A stretch of DNA of 47,028 nt from Gallionellaceae bacterium. GTDB lineage: Bacteria; Pseudomonadota; Gammaproteobacteria; Burkholderiales; Gallionellaceae. The stretch spans positions 1-47,028 of the forward strand of contig SCUU01000109.1 in the NCBI GenBank assembly GCA_004297065.1. The letters are read 5' to 3'. Of the stretch, positions 34,594 through 46,200 are shown in pieces (position 1 is the first letter of the stretch; each line of letters opens with the position of its first letter). The notes below the pieces were generated by a model that was not told where the DNA came from, searched no databases, and saw only the letters and a list, made by a program, of their open reading frames with translations. A program made the position numbers and the translations under genes.

Positions 34594-35442
34594 ATGAACA
34601 CGCCTGTTATGGCAGGATATGCCACTCCGCTGCGCCAGATGCTCAACAAAGTGCCAGAGATCACATTGGCGTTCTGGATCATCAAGATCATGTCCACCAC
34701 AGTGGGCGAAACAGGGGCGGACTTTCTGGCCGTCAATGTGGGGTGGGGGCAAGGTGTTACTCGCGCTGTCATGGGCACATTGTTGGCGCTTGCTTTGTTC
34801 TGGCAACTTCGCGCCCGGCGCTACACCCCTTGGATTTATTGGTTGACCGTGGTGCTGCTCAGCGTGGTGGGCACACAGATCACCGACTTGCTGACCGATG
34901 GTCTGGGGGTAAGCCTGTATGTCAGCACCGCCGCGTTTGCCGTGCTGCTGGGTGTGATCTTTGCCGTCTGGCACCAGCTGGAGCGCACGCTGTCTATTCA
35001 TGAAATTTTTACACCTCGCCGCGAATGGTTTTATTGGGCCGCCATCCTCTGCACTTTTGCCCTGGGCACCGCTGCCGGTGATTTGGCGACGGAGGCGCTT
35101 GGGCTGGGTTTCACCAAAGGGGCAATAGCTTTTGGTGTTCTGATCGGCATCACTTATGCCGCCTGGCGCATGGGGGGCGATGCCGTGCTGACGTTCTGGA
35201 TAGCCTACATCCTGACCCGCCCTTTTGGCGCGGCACTGGGAGATTTGCTCACACAGTCCCCCACCTATGGTGGTTTGGGCATGGGAGCCATGTGGACGAG
35301 CGCTCTGTTCCTGACGGTGATTGTTCTGTTGGTGGGCATTGCCCAGTCCAATATAAGCGGTCGCCAGGCAAGCCCGATCACTGAAGGGAACCTCTATAAA
35401 TCCAAACTCCGTCGCGATACTGCGTTGCTCAAGAAGTTTTAA
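34594..35442 (+). CDS. COG4705 membrane protein with a repeat-encoded tail
   Basis: A 282-residue protein with about eight membrane helices built as four repeats, each with an aromatic-W start and a G-x4-D motif (FWIIKIMSTTVGETGAD, YWLTVVLLSVVGTQITD, YWAAILCTFALGTAAGD, FWIAYILTRPFGAALGD). COG4705 proteins are uncharacterised. The ATG at 34594 has a perfect GGAGG; an upstream in-frame ATG lacks one. The last 18 residues (GNLYKSKLRRDTALLKKF) are encoded by the 141-bp element, so the original C-terminus was replaced. A paralogue follows one gene later. Confidence 0.85.
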   Translation: MNTPVMAGYATPLRQMLNKVPEITLAFWIIKIMSTTVGETGADFLAVNVGWGQGVTRAVMGTLLALALFWQLRARRYTPWIYWLTVVLLSVVGTQITDLLTDGLGVSLYVSTAAFAVLLGVIFAVWHQLERTLSIHEIFTPRREWFYWAAILCTFALGTAAGDLATEALGLGFTKGAIAFGVLIGITYAAWRMGGDAVLTFWIAYILTRPFGAALGDLLTQSPTYGGLGMGAMWTSALFLTVIVLLVGIAQSNISGRQASPITEGNLYKSKLRRDTALLKKF

Positions 35443-35526
35443 CGCTTACATATCAGGTATATGCGGCGCGCTAAAATTTCTTTCGCGCCTTGTCTCGCTT
35501 AGGATTTTGAATTTATAGAGACTCCC
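35386..35526. repeat. 141-bp inverted-repeat element, copy B
   Basis: The same length and orientation as the copy at 8637, with terminal inverted repeats of about 21 bases (GGGAACCTCTATAAATCCAA against a 3' end complementary to GGGAGTCTCTATAAATTCAA). It shares CTTACATATCA, TATGCGGCGC and CGCGCCTTG with copy A at equal positions but has diverged elsewhere. It covers the end of the COG4705 gene and most of the gap before the lipoprotein gene. Confidence 0.85.
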
Positions 35527-35564
35527 TGAATAACACTGACATGTTCATTTCCAAGGAGAAAATC

Positions 35565-36014
35565 ATGCGTTACCGTCTTCGCTATGTAACCCGCCCTGTG
35601 ATTGCAGCATCGGCCATTGCGTTTTTCGCCCTGGCTGCGGGTTGCTCCAAGCCCGCCGATCCTGCGGCGCACAGTGCTTCTGCCCCCTCTGCACAAGACG
35701 CAGCGTCTCAACAAGGCAAGGCGGCATCCGGGTTAGGGGACTTGTCCCCCTTCCGCACCATTGCCGCCGATGTGGCCGCTATTGTCGACAAGGGGGACTT
35801 GCCCGCAGCCCAAGCCCGAATCAAGGATTTGGAGGTGGCATGGGATTCTGCCGAAGCCGGCTTGAAGCCCAGGGCCGCCGATGATTGGCACATGCTGGAC
35901 AAAGCCATTGACCGTGCCTTGGGCGCCTTGCGTGCCGACCGCCCCAATGCGGCAGACCGCCAAGCAGCCCTGAATGATCTGCTGCAAAAGATGAACACGT
36001 TGGAGGGGAAATAA
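35565..36014 (+). CDS. Small lipoprotein of the COG4705 module
   Basis: A 149-residue lipoprotein: signal peptide ending in the lipobox LAAGC, then an alanine/serine-rich linker and a helical domain ([55 protein letters not shown]). No known family is certain. Similar small proteins appear beside COG4705 genes. An AAGGAG site before 35565 decides the start over an ATG eight codons upstream. The stop overlaps the next start as TAATG. Confidence 0.75.
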   Translation: MRYRLRYVTRPVIAASAIAFFALAAGCSKPADPAAHSASAPSAQDAASQQGKAASGLGDLSPFRTIAADVAAIVDKGDLPAAQARIKDLEVAWDSAEAGLKPRAADDWHMLDKAIDRALGALRADRPNAADRQAALNDLLQKMNTLEGK

Positions 36015-36784
36015 TGCCAGCCCCGATACGCAATAATGCTGAAATCGCATTAACCAAAGTGCCAGAAATCACTTTGCTGTTCTGGATCATCAAAATTGCA
36101 GCAACCACTCTGGGAGAGACGGGCGGCGACGCACTCTCCATGTCCATGAGCCTGGGTTATCTGGTCAGCACGGGTATCTTTGCGGCTATCTTTGTGATTG
36201 CGGTGGCGGCACAAATCAAGGCCAGGCAGTTTCATCCCCTGCTGTATTGGACAACAATCATTGCCACTACGACCCTGGGGACCACGCTGGCCGACTTTGC
36301 AGATCGCTCTTTGGGTATTGGTTATGCGGGGGGAGCCACGCTTTTGGCGACATTGCTGTTAGGGTCGTTGGCGCTGTGGCATCGCACGCTCGGTTCGGTG
36401 TCGGTGCAAACCATCGACTCGCCAGCATCTGAAGTATTTTACTGGATGACCATCATGTTCTCCCAAACATTAGGGACAGCGCTGGGGGACTGGACAGCAG
36501 ACAGCGCGGGTTTGGGGTACAGCGGCGGAGCCCTGGTGTTCGGCGGGTTGTTGGGGCTGGTGATTGTTGCGTATTATTGGACAAATATTTCCAGGACGGC
36601 GCTTTTCTGGATGGCTTTTATCCTGACGCGACCGCTGGGGGCCGTGGTGGGTGATTATCTGGACAAGCCTGTGGCCGCGGGAGGTTTGGCATTGAGCCGT
36701 TACAGCGCTTCGGCCGTGTTGCTGGGGTTTATTTTGGCCGCCCTGTTCTTGTTCAGGCAGCGCGCCGCTGAAAAAATACATTGA
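36014..36784 (+). CDS. Second COG4705 membrane protein
   Basis: A 256-residue paralogue of the protein encoded at 34594 with the same fourfold plan: FWIIKIAATTLGETGGD, YWTTIIATTTLGTTLAD, YWMTIMFSQTLGTALGD, FWMAFILTRPLGAVVGD. Each repeat has a conserved aspartate in a membrane segment and ends near GLGY/GG. The repeated charged position within membrane helices suggests ion or small-molecule transport, which is inference only. It is translationally coupled to the lipoprotein gene and followed by the two-component genes. Confidence 0.85.
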   Translation: MPAPIRNNAEIALTKVPEITLLFWIIKIAATTLGETGGDALSMSMSLGYLVSTGIFAAIFVIAVAAQIKARQFHPLLYWTTIIATTTLGTTLADFADRSLGIGYAGGATLLATLLLGSLALWHRTLGSVSVQTIDSPASEVFYWMTIMFSQTLGTALGDWTADSAGLGYSGGALVFGGLLGLVIVAYYWTNISRTALFWMAFILTRPLGAVVGDYLDKPVAAGGLALSRYSASAVLLGFILAALFLFRQRAAEKIH

Positions 36785-36811
36785 TTTGTACACTGCAAAT
36801 TTGGGGGGAAA

Positions 36812-37477
36812 GTGCGAGTCTTGTTGGTCGAAGATGATTTCATGATTGGCAAAGCCATTCAGGAGGCCTTGCAAGATGCCTCTTATGCGGCAGATTGGGT
36901 CAAGGACGGACAGGCCGCGCTAAGCGCCTTGGGTTGCCAGCATTACGATTTGGTGCTGCTGGATTTGGGGCTGCCCGGCAAGGATGGCCTGGATGTGCTG
37001 CACAGCATTCGCGGCCAAGACAATCCTGTTCCCCTGCTCATCATCACGGCACGCGACGGCCTTGACGATCGTTTGCGTGGACTGGATGGTGGTGCCGACG
37101 ACTATGTGCCCAAGCCGTTTGAGATGGCGGAACTGCTGGCCCGTATGCGTGCCGTGTTTCGGCGCAAGGGTGGCGCTGCCGCCCCCATGCTCGGCAATGG
37201 CGTGGTTGCGCTTGATCCGGCCACGCGGGAGGCCTCCGTCGCGGGTGGCGCACCTGTTCAATTGTCCGGTCGGGAGTTTGCGCTGTTGCAGGCACTGTTG
37301 GTACGTCCCGGTGCCATTTTGTCCCGCAGCGATCTGGAAGACCGCATTTATGGCTGGGGACAAGAGGTGGAAAGCAATGCCGTGGAATTCCTGATTCACG
37401 CATTGCGGCGCAAGCTGGGCAGTGAAGTCATCAAGAACGTCAGGGGGGTGGGATGGATGGTTTCAAAAAGCGCCTGA
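36812..37477 (+). CDS. OmpR-family response regulator (QseB/PmrA-like)
   Basis: A 221-residue regulator. The receiver starts RVLLVEDDFMIGKAIQEAL, phospho-acceptor D51 is in LVLLDLGLPGKDG, and YVPKPFEMAELLARM is the signalling face. The C-terminal winged helix has LSGREFALLQALLVRPGAIL and NAVEFLIHALRRKLG. The start is GTG preceded by GGGGGG. It overlaps the kinase gene by 25 bases. It probably controls the upstream COG4705/PepSY genes. Confidence 0.9.
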   Translation: MRVLLVEDDFMIGKAIQEALQDASYAADWVKDGQAALSALGCQHYDLVLLDLGLPGKDGLDVLHSIRGQDNPVPLLIITARDGLDDRLRGLDGGADDYVPKPFEMAELLARMRAVFRRKGGAAAPMLGNGVVALDPATREASVAGGAPVQLSGREFALLQALLVRPGAILSRSDLEDRIYGWGQEVESNAVEFLIHALRRKLGSEVIKNVRGVGWMVSKSA

Positions 37478-38775
37478 ACACCTCCCTCCAGTTCAGGTTA
37501 TCTTTCATGCTGGCGCTGTCCATTTTGGGTATCGCGCTGGTGGCGGGTGCGTTCTCATTCGTTTCCGCATATAACGAAGCGCATGAGTTGCAGGACGATG
37601 TGCTGCGGCAAGTCGCGGCACTGGTGGCGCAGCAACCGTTGCCGCCAGATTCTTCCGGCGGCAACGGGCGCGACAGGGACGACGATCCGGATTCGCGTGT
37701 TATCGTGCAACAGATCAACGATACCGCAGGCCCGCTGACCTTGCCCGCCACGCTACCCGACGGATTGCAATCGCTGAAGGCCGATGGCGAAAAATACCGC
37801 GTCATGGTCAAAACCCTGCGCGGCGGCGAACGCATTGCCGTGGTGCAACAAGCCGGTTTCCGGGATGAAATTGCCCGTGACAGCGCCTTGCGCACGGTGA
37901 TGCCGTTTCTGCTCCTGATCCCCGTGTTGCTGCTCATCGTGGCCGATCTGGTGCATAAGATGTTCTTGCCTATCACGGTGTTATCGAACGAAATAGACCA
38001 ACGCAGTGAGCAGGAACTGCACCCGGTTGAAGATGGGCACTTGCCTGTTGAGGTGCGCCCCTTTGTCTTGGCCATCAATCGCTTGCTGGGGCGCGTGGAT
38101 CAAACGATGGCCGCTCAACGCCGCTTCGTCGCCGATGCCGCCCACGAATTACGCTCACCATTGACTGCCTTGTCATTGCAATCCGAGCGCATGGCAGAAG
38201 CAAACATGTCACCCGCCGCACGCGAACGGTTGGATACTTTGCGCCAAGGCATCCAGCGCAGTAAAAATCTGCTGGATCAACTGCTGGCTTTGGCAAAAGC
38301 GCAATCACACAATGCTGCGCCCAAGGCAACCGTATCAGTGCAAGCCATATACCGCCGTGTTCTGGAAGACATCATGCCCTTGGCAGACGCCAAACAAATT
38401 GACATCGGTGTCGAGGGGCAGCGGGATGCGCATGCGTGGGCCAGCGAATTGGATATGTTCGTCCTAGTCAAAAACTTGGTGGATAACGCTATTCGCTACA
38501 CACCGGAGCATGGGCGTGTAGATCTTTCTGTCGGTATGGCAGATGGCCGGGTCGTCATGACCATCAAAGACACTGGGCCGGGTATCCCGATCGCGGAAAG
38601 GGAGAGGGTGTATGACCCTTTCTACCGCATTTTGGGTACAGCACAAGCAGGTTCTGGCTTGGGGCTGGCGATTGTTAAGACCACGGCTGAAAAAATTGGA
38701 GCGCAGGTGAGATTGTCATACAGTGATGAAGACAAAAAGTCAGGCTTGTGTGTCAATGTGATTTTATCCGGTTGA
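37453..38775 (+). CDS. Sensor histidine kinase (QseC/PmrB-like)
   Basis: A 440-residue kinase with membrane helices at about 13-36 and 143-165 around a periplasmic sensor of about 105 residues. That sensor contains a glycine/aspartate-rich stretch (GGNGRDRDDDPDS). HAMP-like linker, then HisKA FVADAAHELRSPLTAL (H231) and HATPase LVDNAIRYTPEHG, IKDTGPGIPIAERERVYDPF, GSGLGLAIVKTTA. The acidic periplasmic stretch could bind a metal ion or polyamine; this is a guess. It is the last intact gene of the imported segment. Confidence 0.9.
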   Translation: MDGFKKRLNTSLQFRLSFMLALSILGIALVAGAFSFVSAYNEAHELQDDVLRQVAALVAQQPLPPDSSGGNGRDRDDDPDSRVIVQQINDTAGPLTLPATLPDGLQSLKADGEKYRVMVKTLRGGERIAVVQQAGFRDEIARDSALRTVMPFLLLIPVLLLIVADLVHKMFLPITVLSNEIDQRSEQELHPVEDGHLPVEVRPFVLAINRLLGRVDQTMAAQRRFVADAAHELRSPLTALSLQSERMAEANMSPAARERLDTLRQGIQRSKNLLDQLLALAKAQSHNAAPKATVSVQAIYRRVLEDIMPLADAKQIDIGVEGQRDAHAWASELDMFVLVKNLVDNAIRYTPEHGRVDLSVGMADGRVVMTIKDTGPGIPIAERERVYDPFYRILGTAQAGSGLGLAIVKTTAEKIGAQVRLSYSDEDKKSGLCVNVILSG

Positions 38776-38791
38776 AAGCCGATTCAGAATT

Positions 38792-39084
38792 TTCTACCTC
38801 GCCGTCGCGGCCAAGTCGAACGCGGGCTATGTCGCGTATAATGCCGCCCGCGCCTTCATCGGCCAGGACGGCTCGCGCGAAGTGCCGCCGCATCTGCGCA
38901 ATACGCCAACCAAATTGATGAAGCAGCCGGGTTGCGGCAAAGACTACCGTTACGCGCACGACGAAGAAGGCGGCTGCGCGGCTGGTTAGAACCGCTTCCC
39001 CGACGGCATGCCGCAAGTGAGTTTTTACGGACCGGTCGCGCGCGGGCTGGATGATGCAGCGAAAAAAATAGGACGTAAATTTTG
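38792..39084 (+). pseudogene. rarA: Displaced native 3' end of rarA
   Basis: The frame reads FYLAVAAKSNAGYVAYNAAR, then REVPPHLRNTPTKLMKQPG and DYRYAHDEEGG, which lines up with the C-terminal quarter of RarA. A TAG at 38987 stands where RarA has GAG (AAGE), then the match resumes with NRFPDGMPQVSFYGPVARG. Codons are host-like and G/C-ending. No start or ATPase domain is present. It fills the 306-base gap between the kinase and FkbM genes. It is the host rarA end cut off when the imported segment took its place. Confidence 0.92.
38793..38815 (+). repeat. Right copy of the 23-bp direct repeat
   Basis: The first bases of the rarA remnant. It matches 33691-33713 at 22 of 23 positions. Beyond it the two rarA 3' ends diverge clearly. 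Confidence 0.8.
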
Positions 39085-39786
39085 GACATTATTTTGGATA
39101 ACTGGGTGCTGCGGAAATTATTCTTGTTGCGCAAGATATTTTTGAGCAAAACCTCGATGCGGCACTACTCGCAATATGGCGAGGATGATTCCACCTACGT
39201 GCACCTGCTGCCGATCAAGAACGGTTTCTTCGTTGATGTCGGCTGCTACCACCCGAAAAAATACAACAACACCTATCGCTGGTATCGCAAGGGATGGCGC
39301 GGCGTGAACATCGATCTGGATCCTGTCAAGATCGAAGCGTTCAACATGGTGCGTCCCGGCGATGTGAATCTGGTGTGCGCCATCAGCAAGGAAGGCAAAG
39401 GAGAGTTGCGCGACTGTTATTCGTTTGGCCGCTATTCCGTGATCTCCACGATGGACAAAGCTTTTGCGGAATACCAGCGCGGCCTGGGCAAGGAGTATGT
39501 CGTCCGCCAAGTACGGGTGGCATCGCTGGACCATATGCTCGACCAGACCCGTTTCGCCGGGCGCAAGATCGATTTGCTGACAGTGGATGTCGAGGGCTTC
39601 GATCTCGACGTGCTGCAATCGCTGTCCTTCGAACGCTACAGCCCGCTGCTGATCCTGGTGGAATTGCATGAGCCCACGATAGGCAAGGTGATGGCCTCGC
39701 CGCTGTATGAGTTCATGGTTGGCAAAGGTTACGACCTGGTGAACTGGACCGGCCCGACATTGGTATTTAAACGCAAGGCAGATTGA
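39082..39786 (+). CDS. FkbM family methyltransferase
   Basis: A 234-residue SAM-dependent methyltransferase of the FkbM family, often active on sugars of polysaccharides. The SAM site is FVDVGCYHPKKYNN with GVNIDLDPVKIEAF, and DLLTVDVEGFDLDVLQSL is the family's second mark. The longest frame starts with TTG, eight bases after a GGA in the end of the rarA remnant. An ATG at 39157 would remove the first 25 residues. It is followed six bases later by serS. Confidence 0.85.
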   Translation: MDIILDNWVLRKLFLLRKIFLSKTSMRHYSQYGEDDSTYVHLLPIKNGFFVDVGCYHPKKYNNTYRWYRKGWRGVNIDLDPVKIEAFNMVRPGDVNLVCAISKEGKGELRDCYSFGRYSVISTMDKAFAEYQRGLGKEYVVRQVRVASLDHMLDQTRFAGRKIDLLTVDVEGFDLDVLQSLSFERYSPLLILVELHEPTIGKVMASPLYEFMVGKGYDLVNWTGPTLVFKRKAD

Positions 39787-42529
<2,743 letters not shown>

Positions 42530-42560
42530 GGAAACATTCTGCCCGATTTTTACATCTTGC

Positions 42561-42569
42561 TGATAAAAT
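42561..42569 (+). promoter_or_regulatory. Extended -10 promoter of tRNA-Ser
   Basis: TGATAAAAT is a good extended -10 element (TG-n-TAAAAT) and is followed by GCGCGCCGC, a GC-rich discriminator of the kind used at stable RNA genes. No clear -35 box is seen at the usual distance. Confidence 0.45.
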
Positions 42570-42597
42570 GCGCGCCGCTTTGTTTTTTTGAAGCTTC

Positions 42598-42688
<91 letters not shown>

Positions 42689-42773
42689 GATTTCACAATA
42701 TTTCTGCAATGTTCGGGTGTTTATACTCCGCACATCATATTTATCGACTCAGGCACGAACCAAGGATCACGAT

Positions 42774-43190
42774 ATGCAAAAGTCAGTCGGCCTCATTCTG
42801 CGGAAATTTTTGACGTTGCTATTTCTAAGCGCGTTTTTTGTTGCGGCTAACGCCCATGCGCAAGGTGGCGGTGAGGGCGGTGGCAACGGGGCCTATGAAA
42901 AACTTGAACCGTTTACCGTCAACCTCGTCGGGCTCAGGCAGGTGATCCAGGTCTCGGTCACGCTCAAGCTGGCCAAGCCCGAAGCGGGCGAGAAGGTAAA
43001 GCTGTACATGCCGGTGGTGCGCCATGAAATGATCCTCTTGCTGAGCGGAAAAAGCGCCGAGCAAGTCGAAACCGCAGATGGCAAACGCCGTCTGATTCTG
43101 GAAACAAAAGCCGCAGTCAATAAAGCGATCGAGTCGAATGGCAAGGAAGGCATTGCGGACGTCCTGTTCGAGCAAATCATTATTCAATAA
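42774..43190 (+). CDS. FliL-like exported protein
   Basis: A 138-residue protein with a cleavable-looking signal (FLTLLFLSAFFVAANAHA-Q), a glycine-rich stretch (GGGEGGGNG) and a FliL-type domain: YEKLEPFTVNLVGLRQVIQV, VSVTLKLAKPEAG, MPVVRHEMILLLSGKSAEQV, VLFEQIIIQ. FliL helps the flagellar stator. This one has no flagellar neighbours and a signal peptide in place of the usual membrane anchor, so it may serve another envelope machine. AAGGA lies before the ATG, and a TATACT box stands at 42722. Confidence 0.8.
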   Translation: MQKSVGLILRKFLTLLFLSAFFVAANAHAQGGGEGGGNGAYEKLEPFTVNLVGLRQVIQVSVTLKLAKPEAGEKVKLYMPVVRHEMILLLSGKSAEQVETADGKRRLILETKAAVNKAIESNGKEGIADVLFEQIIIQ

Positions 43191-43273
43191 CGTTGCAGTT
43201 TTAATTCCGGCAGAGCATCTCTTTGCCGATCTCGCGGTGGTAAAATTCAGATCAAGCAGCCACCGTGATCGAT

Positions 43274-46200
43274 ATGCCATCCCCCTCATTTATTCATCTT
43301 CGTCTCCATAGCGAGTATTCCATCGCCGACGGCATTGCACGCATAGGCGAAGCGGTTGCCGCGGCCAGGCGCGATGCGATGCCCGCGCTGGCGCTGACCG
43401 ATTTGTCCAACGTATTCGGCTTGGTCAAATTCTACAAAGAAGCGCGCGGGGCTGGGGTGAAGCCGATTGTCGGTTGCGATGTGTTCGTGACCAACGACGG
43501 CGATCGCGATCAGCCGTTCCGTGTGCTGCTACTGTGCCAATCCAATGCCGGGTATCTGCGCTTGTGCGAATTGCTGACGCGCGCTTATCTGGAGAACCAG
43601 AATCGCGGACGCCCCGAGTTGCGCAAAGAATGGCTCAAGCAGGGGACGGACGGCTTGCTCGCTTTGTCCGGCGCGCATCTCGGCGAAGTGGGCATGGCTT
43701 TGCTGAACGGCAATGCCGCCAGCGCACGCCTGATTGCGGGCGAGTGGGCTGGCATGTTCCCGGGGCGTTTTTATCTGGAAGTGCAGCGCACCGGTTTTGC
43801 GCGCGAGGAAGCGCATCTGCGCGAGACGGTGAAGCTGGCGGCGGAGCTGGCGCTGCCGGTGGTGGCCACGCATCCGGTGCAATTCCTCACGATAGAGGAC
43901 TTCAAGGCGCACGAGGCGCGGGTGTGTATCGCAGAAGGTTATGTGCTGAACGACAAGCGCCGCGTGCGGGCATTCACCGCGCAACAGTATTTCAAGACGC
44001 AGGCCGAGATGGTTGAGCTGTTTGCCGATCTGCCCGAGGCGCTGCAAAACAGCGTGGAGATCGCCAAACGCTGCAATCTCACGCTCAAGCTCGGCAAGCC
44101 GCACCTGCCGAATTTCCCCACGCCGAACGGCGAGAGCCTGGACGACTTCCTGCGCAGCGAGGCCGAGCGCGGCTTGCAGGAGCGCATGAAACAACTGTAT
44201 CCCGACGCGGCGGTGCGCGCCGCGAAAATGCCTGAATACAGCGAGCGTCTCGAATTCGAGATCAATACCATCATCAAGATGGGCTTCCCGGGTTACTTCC
44301 TCATCGTGGCGGACTTCATCCGCTGGGCGAAAAAATACCGCGATGAAAAATTTCCCAACGGCGTGCCGGTGGGGCCGGGGCGCGGATCGGGTGCGGGTTC
44401 GCTGGTGGCGTATTGTTTATTGATTACCGATCTCGATCCGCTGCGCTACGAGTTGCTGTTCGAGCGCTTCCTCAATCCCGAGCGTGTTTCCATGCCCGAC
44501 TTCGACGTGGACTTCTGCCAGGACGGGCGCGAACTGGTGATCCAGTATGTGCGCCGCCAATACGGCGAGGCGTGCGTTGCGCAGATCGCCACCTTCGGTA
44601 CCATGGCATCCAAGGCCGTGATCCGCGACGTCGGCCGCGTGATGGATTTTCCCTATGGCCTGTGCGACCGCTTGTCCAAGCTGGTGCCGCTGGAAGGCGT
44701 GAAGCCGGTGTCGCTGAAAAAAGCGCGCGAAATGGAGCCGGAGTTCAACGCCATTATCGCCAGCGAAGAAGGCGTGGATGAGTTGCTCGAACTGGGCGAG
44801 CGTCTGGAAGACCTGACGCGCAACGTCGGCATGCACGCCGGCGGCGTGCTGATCGCGCCGGGCAAACTCACCGATTTCTGTCCGCTGTACTGCGCCGAAG
44901 GCGGCAATGCGGTCGACGAAAAAAAATCCGTCAGCCAGTTCGACAAGGACGACGTGGAAGCCGTCGGCCTGGTGAAGTTCGACTTTCTGGGCTTGCGCAC
45001 GCTGACCATCATCGACTGGGCGGTGCGCTACATCAATGCGTTGCGAAACGCGAAGCCGGTATCGGAGAGTGTGCCCTCTCCCCAACCCTCCCCCGGCGGG
45101 GGAGGGAGCGAACGTTCCCCTCTCCCAACCGGGGAGGGGCTAGGGGTGGGGGTGAGTGGGGGAGATGTTTTTAATATCGAAACCATTCCGCTGGACGACA
45201 AACGTTCTTATGACCTTCTGCAACGCGCCAATACCGGTGCGGTGTTCCAGCTTGAGTCGCAGGGCATGAAAAAGCTCATCGAGAAGCTGCAACCGTCCAC
45301 CTTCGAAGATATCGTCGCGCTGGTGGCGCTGTACCGTCCTGGCCCGCTGGAATCCGGAATGGTGGAAGACTTTATCGCGCGCAAGCACGGCAAGGCCAAG
45401 GCGGACTACTTCCACGTAGATTTGGAAACTTCGCTGCGTCCGACTTACGGTGTGATCGTGTACCAGGAACAGGTGATGCAGATCGCGCAGATCATCGGCG
45501 GCTACACGCTGGGCGGTGCGGACATGCTGCGCCGCGCGATGGGCAAGAAAAAACCCGAGGAGATGGCCGAACATCGCGACATCTTCGTGGGCGGCGCGGT
45601 CAAGCGCGGCATCGACGACAAGCTGGCCACACGCTTGTTCGACCTGATGGAAATGTTCGCCGGCTACGGCTTCAACAAATCGCACTCCGCCGCGTATGCG
45701 CTGGTGTCGTACCAGACGGCGTACCTCAAGGCGCATTACCCGGCCTCATTCATGGCGTCCACCATGTCGTCCGATATGGACAACACCGACAAGGTACACA
45801 ATTTTTATGCCGATACGCTGGAGCAGGACGTCAAAATCCTGGCGCCGGATATCAACAGCTCCGCTTTCCGTTTTGCTCCGGTGGACGAGAAGACCATCGC
45901 GTACGGGCTGGGGGCGGTCAAGGGCACGGGCGAGAACGCCATCAATAATATTCTTGCCGCGCGCAAGGACGGGCCGTTCCTGAATCTGTTCGATTTCTGC
46001 CACCGTGTGGACAACCGCATCGTCAACCGCCGCGCGGTGGAAGCGCTGATCCGCGCCGGCGCGTTCGACTCCATCAACGACCACCGCGCGCAATTGCTGG
46101 CGACGCTGGATGTGGCGCTCGGCAGCGCCGACCAGAAGGCGCGCGCGGCCAACCAGAACAGCCTGTTTGGCGACGACATGGGCGGCGCAATGCCGGTGGC

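Noticed and set aside
33691-38815. Integrative element with its own integrase
   Set aside because: No integrase, recombinase or transposase frame occurs between the direct repeats.
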